Positions 25,941-37,319 of a stretch of DNA of 64,000 nt are shown here, in pieces. Each line of letters opens with the position of its first letter. The stretch's first letter is position 1. The position numbers and the translations under genes are program-made. This DNA is from Ciona savignyi (taxonomy: Eukaryota > Chordata > Ascidiacea > Phlebobranchia > Cionidae), in NCBI GenBank assembly GCA_000149265.1, contig CH002510.1:37985-101984 (forward strand), given 5' to 3'. The notes under the pieces are model-generated. The model worked only from the letters and a program-made list of their open reading frames with translations. It ran no database searches and was not told where the DNA came from.

Positions 25941-26298
25941 ATATATCAACACTACAGCTGTTTATACTCTAAAATCTCGAGTTATATTGTTGGGCAACGT
26001 ACAATCCATGGTATGAATGGACTAAAACGAAAAACAAGCTACGACAAAAAACGGTTTTGTCAGATGCAAGACAAAACGTATTTTGTGGTGTGTATCCAGC
26101 CTAACGCTCGTTAAATAAGAAAAAAGGCTCACTCAAGCGCGAAATTTTTCCTTCAAGCAAAAAAACAGAGATGCTGCAAAGACCTGTATTATTTGTGGGC
26201 GTATAATGTATAGGATTAAAACTCAGATTAAATTGTACGTTACCCAACGATATAACTCGAGTTTTTAGAGTATAAACAGCTGTAGTGTTGATAATTAT
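25941..26298. repeat. Inverted repeat upstream of synthetase copy B
   Basis: The arm at 25941-26009 (CAACACTACAGCTGTTTATA, then CTCGAGTTATATTGTTGGGC) recurs in inverse orientation at 26231-26298 with few mismatches. The spacer is about 220 bp. The right arm ends less than 20 bp from the copy B start codon and is also present upstream of copy C at about 32760-32832, there without its partner. Confidence 0.8.
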
Positions 26299-26314
26299 AA
26301 CGTTAAATGTGAAA

Positions 26315-29300
26315 ATGGTCCTGACAAGCGCAAAATTAGTACCTTTGCCGAAAGGAAGCTTTAGCAACTACTATCTTCCAATTCTAAAAGGCTACGGAGA
26401 CAAAGTGGCATTGGTAAGTCAGTGTGTGCTGCCATAAAAATGCCCCAGTGAGCTTATTTTGGGTCATGTAATTTTGGTCATGTCTTTTTCTTAAGTCCAT
26501 CTTTTGCTTATATCAGGTAAACGCTAATAACGGAGCTTTTTATACTTTCAACCAAGTCCACGATATCACCATCAAACTGGCGAACAGTTTAACCAAGATG
26601 GATTTGTGCAAGGGTGATGTTATCGCGATGTGTTGTGCGAATTGCTTGGAGCAGCCTATGCTAATTCTTGCAGCTGTTGAGCTCGGTTTGCAAGTTACAT
26701 CTTGTAATCCTAGATACACACGAGGTAAATAGTGTTGGTTATGACCTTTATCATTTTTACCAATGTCGCAGATAATTGCTAAATATTCGTTTTGTTCCTT
26801 TGCAAACATAGACGAAATGATTTCTCAGTTTGTTATACTGCAACCTGCCGTCGTGATTACTGATCGTGACCGTGTGGACAAACTAAAACTTGTTTCGGAA
26901 GCTGTAACTTCAATAAAGGTAAAGCTTACTTATACCCCAAAAAATAACATGACTTAACTTCGTATATCTAACAGAAAATAGTAACATTTGACAAACTTGA
27001 GAAGAACATTTGTTTGAGGGATTTAATTAATGAAGACACACGAAAAAAGAAAGGTGGTTTAGATTAAAACAACCTGGAGAAATATAAAAATCTGCAAATA
27101 TATTTCAAAGTATCAACCGGTTGCGTCATGTTATGATGTAAATGAAGCACCATTTTTGCTTCCTTTCTCAAGTGGAACAACTGGAAAACCAAAAGTAGTT
27201 TTGCATACACAAGCTACATTTACCGCAACCATTCTACTGTGGTCGTAAGTAAATTGTGTGTTTGATTAATAAATTAAATTAAACGAATAAATATTATTTC
27301 CAGAGATAACATTTGCCTATCCTCGGAGGCGATTCTTTATTGTGTTTTACCAATGTTTCATGCATTTGGTATCATTACAGCATTGAGTACAATCAGTCAA
27401 GGAAGCACTTTGGTAGTTGGAACTCAATTCACTGTACCGGAAAATCTAGCGACTATCGAAAGTAACAAGGTAGGCAAAAACATAGCACGATAGGTTGGCT
27501 GCTTTTATGGTTCAATAAAAGTTTGTTTACCTGTCTAGAGAAAGGTTACAAGGTGCCAGACACTATTTGCTTGTGTGTTACGTTACGGGCGTTGCTAAAA
27601 CTGAGTGAATTATTGGATTATGCAATATTTAAGGTTTGTCGCATATAAAACAATAGTGTTGTAGTAGGCTACGTCAACTTCTACATTGTAATTTACGAAT
27701 TTTATAATGCATATGATCCGATCGGATGGGTCGGGGGAATTATGTACATCTGTTTGGTTTCCATAAGTTTTGTTGAAAAGATACATATATTAATTCTGGC
27801 CCTTCTGAAAGAAACAAAAACCTTAGCAGTACCGGTAAACCGAAAGTGCACAGATTGGGCCCCACCATGGTGAAACGACATATCGAGTGGCACATGAAAA
27901 AAATACAATAAATGTTTTTGCATGCGCTTGATAGACGATCGACTTCCATGCAAATAAAAACCCAAAATACTGATCTTAACATGTTTAGATCACCCATTTT
28001 CCTGTTGTACCGCCCATGCTACTGGCCTATCACAAGAGCAAACTATTAGATGACTACGATTTATCAACATTGAAATGTATATATTTCTCTGCGGCTCCAT
28101 TGCTGAAAAATGTCGCAGTTTGGATCAGAAAAAGACTGAACGTTAACCTCAATCAAGGTTGGTGACCTTTTGAAAAAGTGACGTATTTTTTATAATTAAC
28201 ACTGTTAGGTGTTATATAATATAAACTCACATGTAAATCATTTGGTTTAAAACACCATTTTGGCAAACCAAAATTTAAAACGAAGCAATACTCTTAATAA
28301 ATAACTTAAAGCACACATTTTATTTCGGTCGTGGGATAACGTCATCACATAATTGAAACGATTTAGGCAAACTAATCCAGTATATAAACATAGGATTAAT
28401 TATATCATCTTTTGCAATTTTTAAAGGTGATATAAAGGCTTTAATATAAAAAGTTTATATTGCATTCTCCAGTTTACGGTATGACCGAAGTAGCACCAGT
28501 AGCGGGCTGTCTTGAACCGGAGTGTCCGATAGATTCAGTTGGTCGCATTTGGACCAACTTGCAATTAAAAGTATTGGTTTATTACACTAAAATTTACAAT
28601 TTTAAAAGATACTGTGTCAGGTTGTCGACGTAAAAAGTGGCAAGGAACTGGGACCAAAGAAAAACGGAATATTTCGTTTAAAAGGACCGCAAGTATGGGC
28701 GTTTATACCACTATGTGGTTTTGACTCCCTCAGTAATGTTGGAAGTTATCAAGCTTCTTGTGGGCGTGTTTCCTATACTAACTACTTTTTTATAAAATAT
28801 GAGTTCATATGTGTATGTAAAACTATAAGGTGCCATATGCGATACAGAAGCGAACATTTATCCAGGTTTGCAAAGGATATTACTGGAACGACGGCTTTGA
28901 TGCGGAGGGTTGGTTTCGAACAGGCGATATCGGTTATTACGATGATCGTGGATATAAGGATTTCAGGTGTGCCAGATGATATCCGGTATTGCACATTATA
29001 AGCATTACATGCGTTTGTGCTTAAGGTTTCACCTTCCGAGTTGGAGGAAGTAATCTTCGGAAATCCAAAAGTTTCCGATGTTGGTGTGATAGGAGTGCCA
29101 GATTTGGAGGCAGGAGAGGTGCCGAAAGCTTTCATAGTCAAGAAGGATGATAGTTTGACAGCTCAAGAAATACATGAACTCTTGAAAGGTAATACACGTG
29201 TTTTTTTGTAAACATAAAATACGTCGCAAAAATTAATATTTTACCTACGACTAGGTTTATTGATGGCCGAACTATATCAGGATTTATTGGTTAGGATACT

Positions 29301-29604
29301 ATTTTTCACGATCGAGTGCGAGGATAAAATAATCACACTAGTCGTCAATTCCAAAATACCTCCAGTTATAAGTCGCATTGCCAAACCTATTTTGTTGATG
29401 ATCTCTATGTTTAATTATATTTTTTAAACCAACGACTAATTGGCTATTTTTTTATCAAACAATTAAAAACATCATTTATGAACAGGTCGACTATCAGCAT
29501 ACAAGTTTCTACGAGGTGGAATAGTCTTCTGCGAGCAGATTCCTAAATCTTCTAGTGGCAAAATACTGAGGAACAAACTTAAGGAAATAAACTCAACGCT
29601 ATAA
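26315..29604 (+). pseudogene. Acyl-CoA synthetase copy B, mosaic pseudogene
   Basis: All twelve exons of copy A can be matched here, but several features argue against a working enzyme. Before exon 5 the acceptor CAG of copy C reads CAA (near 27110), so the next usable AG would shift the frame. Exon 10 lacks 40 bases after GGATATA (near 28957), which removes the [10 protein letters not shown] hinge and shifts the frame. Conserved GRIGTN is GRIWTN, and the C-terminus is STL instead of SKL. Exon 1 (26315-26413) and the ATP-binding motif [12 protein letters not shown] are still intact. Its introns resemble copy A in some parts and copy C in others. It was probably functional recently. An expressed short isoform cannot be excluded from sequence alone. 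Confidence 0.82.
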
Positions 29605-30690
29605 GGCTTGTAATAGCGAGCCGTGTGCAATCAGGCCTCGGTCTTAGATTTTTAAATCAAACTAGAGCGTGTCAGTCACGTGTTAACCACTATTATTTTA
29701 AAACCCTTTTTGTAATTAAGCTTTTGTATATATTTAATGCAGAATCTGCTCCTTACGTTACGTAACTATACTTGCTATGTTTTATACAAAGTGTACCGTT
29801 TATAAAAATAAATACCGTTTGTTTAAAAAAAGAAAATAGCTAATGAGTTTCTAAATTAGCTCAACTTGACCATTTTTTATAAAAAATTTATTCATGGTGC
29901 TGTTCAAAGAGCAACAATAAATGTAACATTCCCACATGACATTAATTTCCTTGTTATTTCTATTGTGTAAACGTCGTTTGGGGAAAAGCTCTCTAATAGG
30001 TCCAATGTGTTTTTTTCTGGAGTAATAAAAAAGTAGACTTGCGTTCAAATAGTTCCGTGTTGCTGTTTGTAACATCTGTAAATTCTAATCTGTTTGCAAA
30101 TTATTGTTTTTAAAATGTCCATGTTAACTATTGTGGGGTCATTTTTCGTAATAAAGAATAAAGTTTTTATAATTCCGTGAACATCGTGGCTTTCTTCCCT
30201 TTTGTAGTAATTCTTGTACCGATACCGCGTATACATTGAATGCTGAATTTATCGAGAAAACAGTTGGAAAGCTGGCTGTTCATTAATAAATGTTACGCGT
30301 CTAGTCAATAAAGGAACCAAACATCAGCGATAGTGATATCTGGTTTGGAGTGTGCGAGTCAGCGTGTTTAAACTGTTCATTAAAACGGTCACGGTGTGCC
30401 ATATCCATACCGCATGTTCAGGACTCGGGTTTAAGTGGGTCGCACCATAAAGAGGTCTAACATAAGTTTTTAACTGAACCATGTTGAATTTACTGATTTT
30501 TACCGATTCATGATTTCTTGTTATACCTGCCTATTGATTTACCGACAATACTGATTTATAGTCGTAGATTATTGAATTAACTGTTACTGATTTCTACCCA
30601 ACTTACAGTGTACCGACTTAAATTTTGCTTCGCTGCTATTGTCTGTTACGTCACAGTATCCTTTATTACCGTTGTATTTTTCCTGTTGTT
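29605..30690. other. Spacer downstream of copy B
   Basis: The first part (to about 30120) aligns by eye with the 3' flank of copy C at 36077-36500, so it belongs to the duplicated unit. The rest shows nothing recognisable. Confidence 0.45.
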
Positions 30691-31570
30691 GACATGGAAT
30701 CTACCGAAAGAAAGGTTTTGATTGGATAGAAATTAATCTCCGGCAGAAATATGTGCTCGCGTAAGTTATGATGACGAACTTAAGCATGGGTCCAAAACTG
30801 CATGAGCTGATTAATAAGATAGAGCGCCTCTACAACGAGTTAATGATCCTTGAGCCAAAGGCTTACTTACAACAGATTTAAACGACCAGGGCCATCCCCT
30901 TCTGCAATGCGTAGTACAAAGTCAATTGGAATTCAAAGGGAAGGCTACTGAATTGCTTCTAAGTGCCGAAAGGGCTCCTAGCATCGCATCGTCGTCCAAT
31001 ATGAGAAGTTCCAGGTCAAGTGTTTTACGACGAGAAGCGTGTGTCCAAGCTTAGAAGACTCGTCTTGAAGCACAGCAGGTCGCTAAAAGTGCTCGTGAGC
31101 GATCAGAACAAGAGAAGCCGAGAATAGAACGGCTTTACAAACAAGAGAAACTGAGCGCAAAGCCGAGCTTAAGTTACGTACTTGTGATAAGCAGCTCCCA
31201 AATCCACACATCGAAAATATTGCTGTCAACCCCACCACGAAACATACCGATCGCTGTTCCGAATATTTGGCCAGGTTATGTAACAGTACCCTAACGAGCG
31301 CTTCGGTCATTACAAGAACTCCCAAAAAGTTATCCCTAACCACCCTCTGTGTTGAATCGACGTACAGCGGTATCACTACTGATACTGACTTAACCGTTTG
31401 TTCATTAGACGGTTAAACTGAAGTTGAGCTGCAGAATGTAGTGTCAATGGACCAGATTCCAGGACGATCAAACGTTCTTCCAGGAACGAATGTATTTAAT
31501 AAAATGAGTCACCTGAAAGGTATAGAATTTCCACAAGTTGATGGCGGTACCTCTAGGAGGCGTTCAACTA
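30691..31570 (+). mobile_element. LTR-retroelement gag-like fossil
   Basis: Patches of plus-strand frame encode helical, charged sequence typical of retroelement gag N-termini (KIERLYNELMILEPKAYLQQ; then an Arg/Glu/Gln-rich segment). Family assignment is uncertain, possibly BEL/Pao. It is broken by many interruptions and has no visible LTRs; old. Confidence 0.42.
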
Positions 31571-31639
31571 ATTATTTTCCCTATCTCTCCAATGCAAACT
31601 GACCTCACAAAAACGACTGTCACTCAAAATCCGGACATA

Positions 31640-31872
31640 GGAAGTCTTAGATTTTTTTACAATTTAAAATTGAAGCTTGGATCTGCAACCTAAACTCAAA
31701 ACCCTACAAAATTAGAGGTAGACTCGGATCTTCTGTAAAGATCTGTAAAGGGGATAAAGAAACGCTGTTTCATATTTTTTGCGAATGACCAGAAGTCAAT
31801 AAATACTGGGAGGACGTAAGCGCATGGATCTCCGCCAATTTACAATTACCGCTAGGATTTAGGATATTTAGG
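31640..31872 (+). mobile_element. LINE 3' fragment (reverse-transcriptase C-terminal zinc-binding region)
   Basis: The frame has the CxxC...ETLFHIFCE...YWEDVSAWI arrangement (CKGDKETLFHIFCE) typical of the cysteine/histidine tail that follows the reverse transcriptase in non-LTR retrotransposons. The upstream domains are absent, as in a 5'-truncated copy. One in-frame stop is visible (TGA in CGAATGACC, near 31788). Confidence 0.6.
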
Positions 31873-32162
31873 ATTCAGGATATTCATGTTTATCCCCGTG
31901 AATGGGAAAACCTAGGGGGTTATCACACAGGCAATCGTCAGATCACCTCGCGCCCATCGTCGGGTTACCGGAGCTATTGCAGTGTGTTGTATATGATAGA
32001 CACGTTCCTTCAATTTGGTAGAACCCATTAATCCGCTGGGTTCAGGCAATGTCCGTAAAGTGCCTTGCTCATGGACACAACCGTCTAGCTAGCGACCAGT
32101 TTCGCACCTGCAACCTTTCGATTGAAAGGCGACGCACTTAACCGCTAGACCATCGGGCCGGA
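31873..32162 (-). repeat. tRNA-derived SINE (family 1), near full length
   Basis: The reverse complement matches the 42097-42400 copy across its whole length: head GGCCCGATGGTCTAGCGGTT, box-B-like GGTGCGAAACTGGTCGCTAG, then CCCAGCGG, GGTAACCCGACGATGGGCGC and the TTTTCCCATTCACGGGGATA end. Its tail abuts the LINE fragment. Confidence 0.88.
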
Positions 32163-32640
32163 CAACTAGTGGTAACGCTAGTGGGGTAACACGAAAAAGT
32201 TGTTCGGATTTCCTGGAAACTGCAACCAACTTGTAAACTGCCTACTATTATGTGCGCGCTTTGTAATATAAAAATGTAAAGTTCAACAAATTGCCCCGGT
32301 GTTTGAAATTTTTAAGAACCTTGTAATAGAGATTCGTACTTCTGAGAAAATTATCGCAAAATCCAAAAATAAGTCACTTAAGCACAAATTAAAGTGGGCA
32401 TCTGTTTAACTATTTACATGTGAATGACCTTTTTCTAAGACATTCGGCAGTCCGGCTGCTGCCGGTCCACACATTGTTCTGTTGTACACTTTTTTTCCGT
32501 ACTGTTGTGTCATATATTCTTAATAAAATGTCACCGGAAAATAAAATAAAAAATGTGTGCAGTGACACGCCGCAGAGCCGCGCCGGAAGCACTCTGCGGC
32601 AGCCGCAGAAGGGTATGTGTGCATCCGCCTTAACGCTCGT
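32163..32640. other. Spacer with GC-rich palindromic block
   Basis: The notable part is 32440-32640. It contains GCAGTCCGGCTGCTGCCGGT and GCAGAGCCGCGCCGGAAGC, CTGCGGCAGCCGCAG, and ends ATGTGTGCATCCGCCTTAA. The same end motif occurs at 39606-39630. It looks like a repeat unit of unknown class. Confidence 0.45.
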
Positions 32641-32845
32641 TAAATAAGAAAAAAAGGCTCACTCAGGCGCGAAACTTTCCATTCAACCAAAACGAACAGA
32701 GATGCTGCAAAGACTTGTATTATTTGTGGGCGTATAATATTTAGGATTAAAAATCAGAATAAATTGTACGTTACCCTATGATATAACTCGAGTTTTTAAA
32801 GTATAAATAGCTGTAGTGTTAATAATTATAACGTTAAATGTGAAA

Positions 32846-35800
32846 ATGGTCCTGACAAGCGCAAAACTATTGGCTTTGCCGAAAGAAAGCTTTAGCAACT
32901 ACTATCTTCCAATTCTAAAAGGCTACGGAGACAAAATGGCTCTGGTAAGTCAGTCTGTGCTGCCATAAAGATGCCCCAGTGAGCTTATATTGGGTCATGT
33001 AATTTTGGTCATGTATTTTTATTAAGTCCATCGTTTGCTCAGGTAAACGCTAATAACGGAGCTTTTTATACTTTCAACCAAGTCCACGATATTACCATCA
33101 AACTGGCGAACAGTTTAACCAAGATGGATTTGTGCAAGGGTGATGTTATCGCTTTGTGCTGTGCGAATTGCTTGGAGCAGCCTATGCTAATTCTTGCAGC
33201 TGCTGAGCTCAGTTTGCAAGTTACCACTTGTAATCCTAGATACACACGAGGTAAATAGTGTTGGTTATGACCTTTATCATTTACATCAATGTCGCAGAAA
33301 ATTATTAAATATTCGTTTTGTTTCTTTGCAAACATAGACGAAATGATTTCGCAGTTTGTTATGCTGCAACCTGTTCTCGTGGTTACTGACCGTGACTGTG
33401 TGGATAAACTAGAACTTGTCTCAAAAGCTGTAACTTCAATAAAGGTAAATTTTTACTCATACGCAAAAAAATTAACATGCCGTTACGTCGTATATATATA
33501 TCTAACAGAAAATTCTAACAATTGACAAACACGAGATGTATATTTGTTTGAGGGATCTAATCAATGAAGAAACACGAAATAAGAGAGGTGGTTAGAATAA
33601 AACACTCTGAAGAAATATAAAAATATGCAAATATATTTCAGAGTACAAACCGGTTACGTCATCTTATGATGTGAATGAAGCACCATTTTTGCTTCCTTTC
33701 TCAAGTGGAACAACTGGTAAACCGAAAGTAGTTTTGCATACACAAGCTACATTTACGGCAATCATCCTACTGTTTTCGTAAGTAAATTGTGTTTTGTTTA
33801 GTAAATCAAGTTAAAGGAATAAATATTATTTCCAGAGATAACATTTACCTATCCCCGAATGCGATTCTTTATTGTGTTTTACCAATGTTTCACGTATTTG
33901 GTATAATCACAACATTGAGTACAATCAGTCAAGGAAGCACTTTGGTAGTTGGAACTCAATTTACTGTACCGGAAAGTCTAGCTACTATAGAAAGAAACAA
34001 GGTAGACAAAAACATAGTACGGGCGGGAAGTTGTCTTATTTTATAGTTGAGTGATAATATGTCAACCTGCGTACCGAGAGGTTACGTGAGTGCCGAATAC
34101 TACCGCTCGTCATTGTAAACTTGATACTTTACGATCACTATGCAATATTTAAGCTCTTTCGAATCGGATAAGTTCCTATATATTACTATCAGTAATTTTG
34201 TTTGGTCCCAAAAGTTTTGTTGAAAAAAATCCAACTTAAAAATCGTTCCTGGCCCTCCTGAGTGATACATGAACTTTAGCGGTACCGGTACATCGAAAGA
34301 GCGTAGGTTCGACCCCACCATTTAAAAAGCAATCTTGTGGCATTAGTGGCTCATGAATCATTACAGTAATGTATTGTATACAAAACAAAAGTTGCATGTG
34401 ATTGGCGACTATAGACTGTCGTGCCAATATTAAAGCCAATATACTGAGTTTAACATGTTTCAGATCACGCATTTTCCCTGTTGTGCCGCCTATGCTACTG
34501 GCTTATTACAAAAACAAACAATTAGATGACTACGATTTATCAACACTGAAATGTATCTATTGCTCTGCGGCTCCATTGCTAAATAATGTAGCAGTTTGGA
34601 TCAAAAAAAGACTAAACGTTCACGTCAATCAAGGTCGGTGTCCTTTTGGTTTAGCGATGCTTTTTATAATAAACACAGTGTTTGGTGTTAAATCATATAA
34701 ACTCACATGTAAAGCATTTGGTTTAAAATAACATTTTGGCACACCAAAAAATCTAAAACGAAGCAATACTCTTATTAATTAAATTGGAGCACACATTTTA
34801 TCTCGGGCGTGATCTAACGTCGTGGCATAATTAAAACGGTTTCTGCAGAGTATGTACGGCTTTTAATATAAAAAGTTTATATTGTATTTTTCAGTTTACG
34901 GTATGACCGAAGCATCACCAGTGGCGTACTGTCTTGGACCAGAGTGTCCGATTGATTCAGTTGGTCGCATTGGGTCCAACTTGCAATTAAAAGTATTGGT
35001 TTATTACATCAAAAGTTCACATTTTAAAGCTGTTTTTACAGGTTGTCGACGTAAAAAGTGGGGAAGAATTGGGTCCAAATAAAAACGGAGAATTTCGGTT
35101 AAAAGGACCGCAAGTATGGGCGCATATAACACGATGTAGTTTTAACTTCATCAACAACCCCCGAAGTCAGCCTGCATTTTTTGAGCGTATTCCGTATTTT
35201 ATCTACATTTTACAAAATATTTCTATTTCTTAAGAAATGTCTGCACATGTGCATGTTAAGTTAAAAGGTACTTGCTATATGCGAATACAGAATTAAACAT
35301 TTATCCAGGTTTGCAAAGGATATTACTGGAATGACGCCTTTGATGCGGAAGGTTGGTTTCGAACAGGCGATATCGGTTATTACGATGATCGTGGATATAT
35401 CTATATAAAATCTAGATTAAAGGAGCTCATAAAGTATAAAGGATTTCAGGTGTGCCAAATGACAACCGTTATTATACACTATAAGCATTACATGCGTTTG
35501 TGCTTAAGGTTTCACCTTCCGAGTTGGAGGAAGTAATCTTTGGAAATCCTAAAGTTTCCGATGTTGGTGTGATAGGAGTGCCAGATTTGGAGGCAGGAGA
35601 GGTGCCGAAAGCTTTCATAGTCAAGAAGGATGATAGTTTGACAGCTCAAGAAATACATAAACTCTTGAAAGGTAATACACATGTTTTTTTAAATAAATAA
35701 AATATGTCGTAAAATTAAATATTTTACCTACGACTAGGTTATAGATGGCAGCCATATATCAGGATTTATAGGTTAGGATACTATTTTTCCCTAGTGTATG

Positions 35801-36076
35801 AATAAAATACCCTAACTAGTCGTCATTACCAAAATGCCGCCAGTTGTATTGCGGAACCTACCGTGTTGATGATCTCTATGTTTAAATATATATTTTTTGA
35901 ACCAACGACTAGTTAGTCGTTCTTAATCAAATAATTAAGAATATCATTTATGAACAGGTCGACTCTCAACGTACAAGTTTCTACGAGGTGGAATAGTCTT
36001 CTGCGAGCAGATTCCTAAATCTTCTAGTGGCAAAATACTGAGGAACAAACTTAAGGAAATAAACTCAAAGCTATAA
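32846..36076 (+). CDS. Acyl-CoA synthetase (luciferase/4CL-like), copy C, one apparent frameshift
   Basis: Same 12-exon plan as copy A, with exon 1 at 32846-32944, exon 2 from 33043, and the stop at 36074-36076. Motifs are present: [54 protein letters not shown] and the C-terminal SKL. Exon 7 (from about 34466) reads CATTTTCCCTGTTG where copies A and B read CATTTTCCTGTTG. The extra C puts the rest of the exon out of frame. Everything after it is well preserved, so this may be a sequencing error, a recent loss or a haplotype difference. It shares its 5' flank and exons 11 and 12 most closely with copy B. Confidence 0.83.
34245..34325 (+). repeat. tRNA-like SINE relic in copy C intron 6
   Basis: Contains AGCGGTACCGGTACATCGAA followed by a box-B-like GTAGGTTCGACCCCACCA. 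The same relic occurs in intron 6 of copy A (22480-22560) and copy B (27795-27872), so it predates the gene duplications. Confidence 0.4.
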
Positions 36077-36539
36077 GGCTTGTAATATAGCGAGCCGTGT
36101 GCAACCTGGCCTCGGTCTTAGATTCTAAAATCAACCAGAGCGTGTCAGTCACGTGTTAACCACTACTATTTGAAAATCATTTTTTGTAATTAATCTATAT
36201 ATATATATGCAGAAATGTTTTATATATTTGATGTTTTATACAAAGTGTATAACCTTTGTTTATAAAAAAAAACTAATGAATTCCTAATAAATTAGCCATA
36301 CTTGACCATTTTTGTTGAAAATCTATTTACGATGCTGTTCAAATATCAACAATAAAAACGGTAACATTCCCAACATGATATTAATTTCCTTGTTATTTCT
36401 AATGTTTAAACGTCGTTTGGAGGAAAGCACTTTGTGTGGTCCATAACGTGTTTTTCCTGATGTAATTCAAATAGGAATAAGACTGCGTTTAAATAGTTGG
36501 TACGTGTTGTTGTTGTTAGTTTAATTATTTATTGTGTTC

Positions 36540-36960
36540 GTATTCTAACACCTATTTAAACCGAAAGGTTACAGGTTCGAAACTGGTCGCTAGTCTAGTC
36601 GGTTGTGTCTTTGGGCAGGACACTTAACGCACATTGCCTAAACCCAGCGGAAAATTGGGTTCTACAAAATGTAAGGAACGTGTAAATCATACACAATACA
36701 CTGCAATAGCTCCGGTAACCCAACGGTGGAACGCAAGGTGATCTGGCCATTGCCCGTGATTTAACCCCCTTGCTTNNNNNNNNNNNNNNNNNNNNNNNNN
36801 NNNNNNNNNNNNNNNNNNNNNNNNNNNNNNNNNNNNNNNNNNNNNNNNNNNNNNNNNNNNNNNNNNNNNNNNNNNCTGGCCATTGCCCGTGTTTTAACCC
36901 CCTTGCTTTTCCCATTCACGGAGATAAACATAAATATCCTATCATATTCTACCTGATTTA
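36540..36960 (+). repeat. SINE family 1 copy interrupted by an assembly gap
   Basis: The unit has GGTTACAGGTTCGAAACTGG, CGGTTGTGTCTTTGGGCAGG, ACATTGCCTAAACCCAGCGG and the end TTTTCCCATTCACGGAGATA, so it is a family 1 SINE. The gap falls in its 3' part. Confidence 0.75.
36776..36875. other. Assembly gap, exactly 100 N
   Basis: A run of 100 undetermined bases, the usual size for a gap of unknown length. The bases just left and right of it are almost the same. Confidence 0.99.
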
Positions 36961-37319
36961 ACATTCGCCGGATAATAAAGTTGAAATGCGCGTTGCACGA
37001 TTTCTTGATTGATGTTACTATTTGCTTTGTATAGTTTTGTATTGTGCAACCTGTTTACGGCCTAGTTTTCTTATGTTGTTCTCGACCAGCTATATGACGT
37101 AACAATTTAATATAATTATTATTTTTCTGTTTTAAGTTTATTATGGGGCATTCATTGTATTTTGATTAGTACAGAAGGCGGTCAGTAAAATTTGGTCGCA
37201 GATACGGAGTTGTGATCTTTTCTGATTGCTCCGAAGACCAAAACTACATGCATGTGGAAGCGTGTCTGTGATTTATTATTTAAAAAATATTGTCGTGCTA
37301 TTTAAATATTTGCAGTAAA

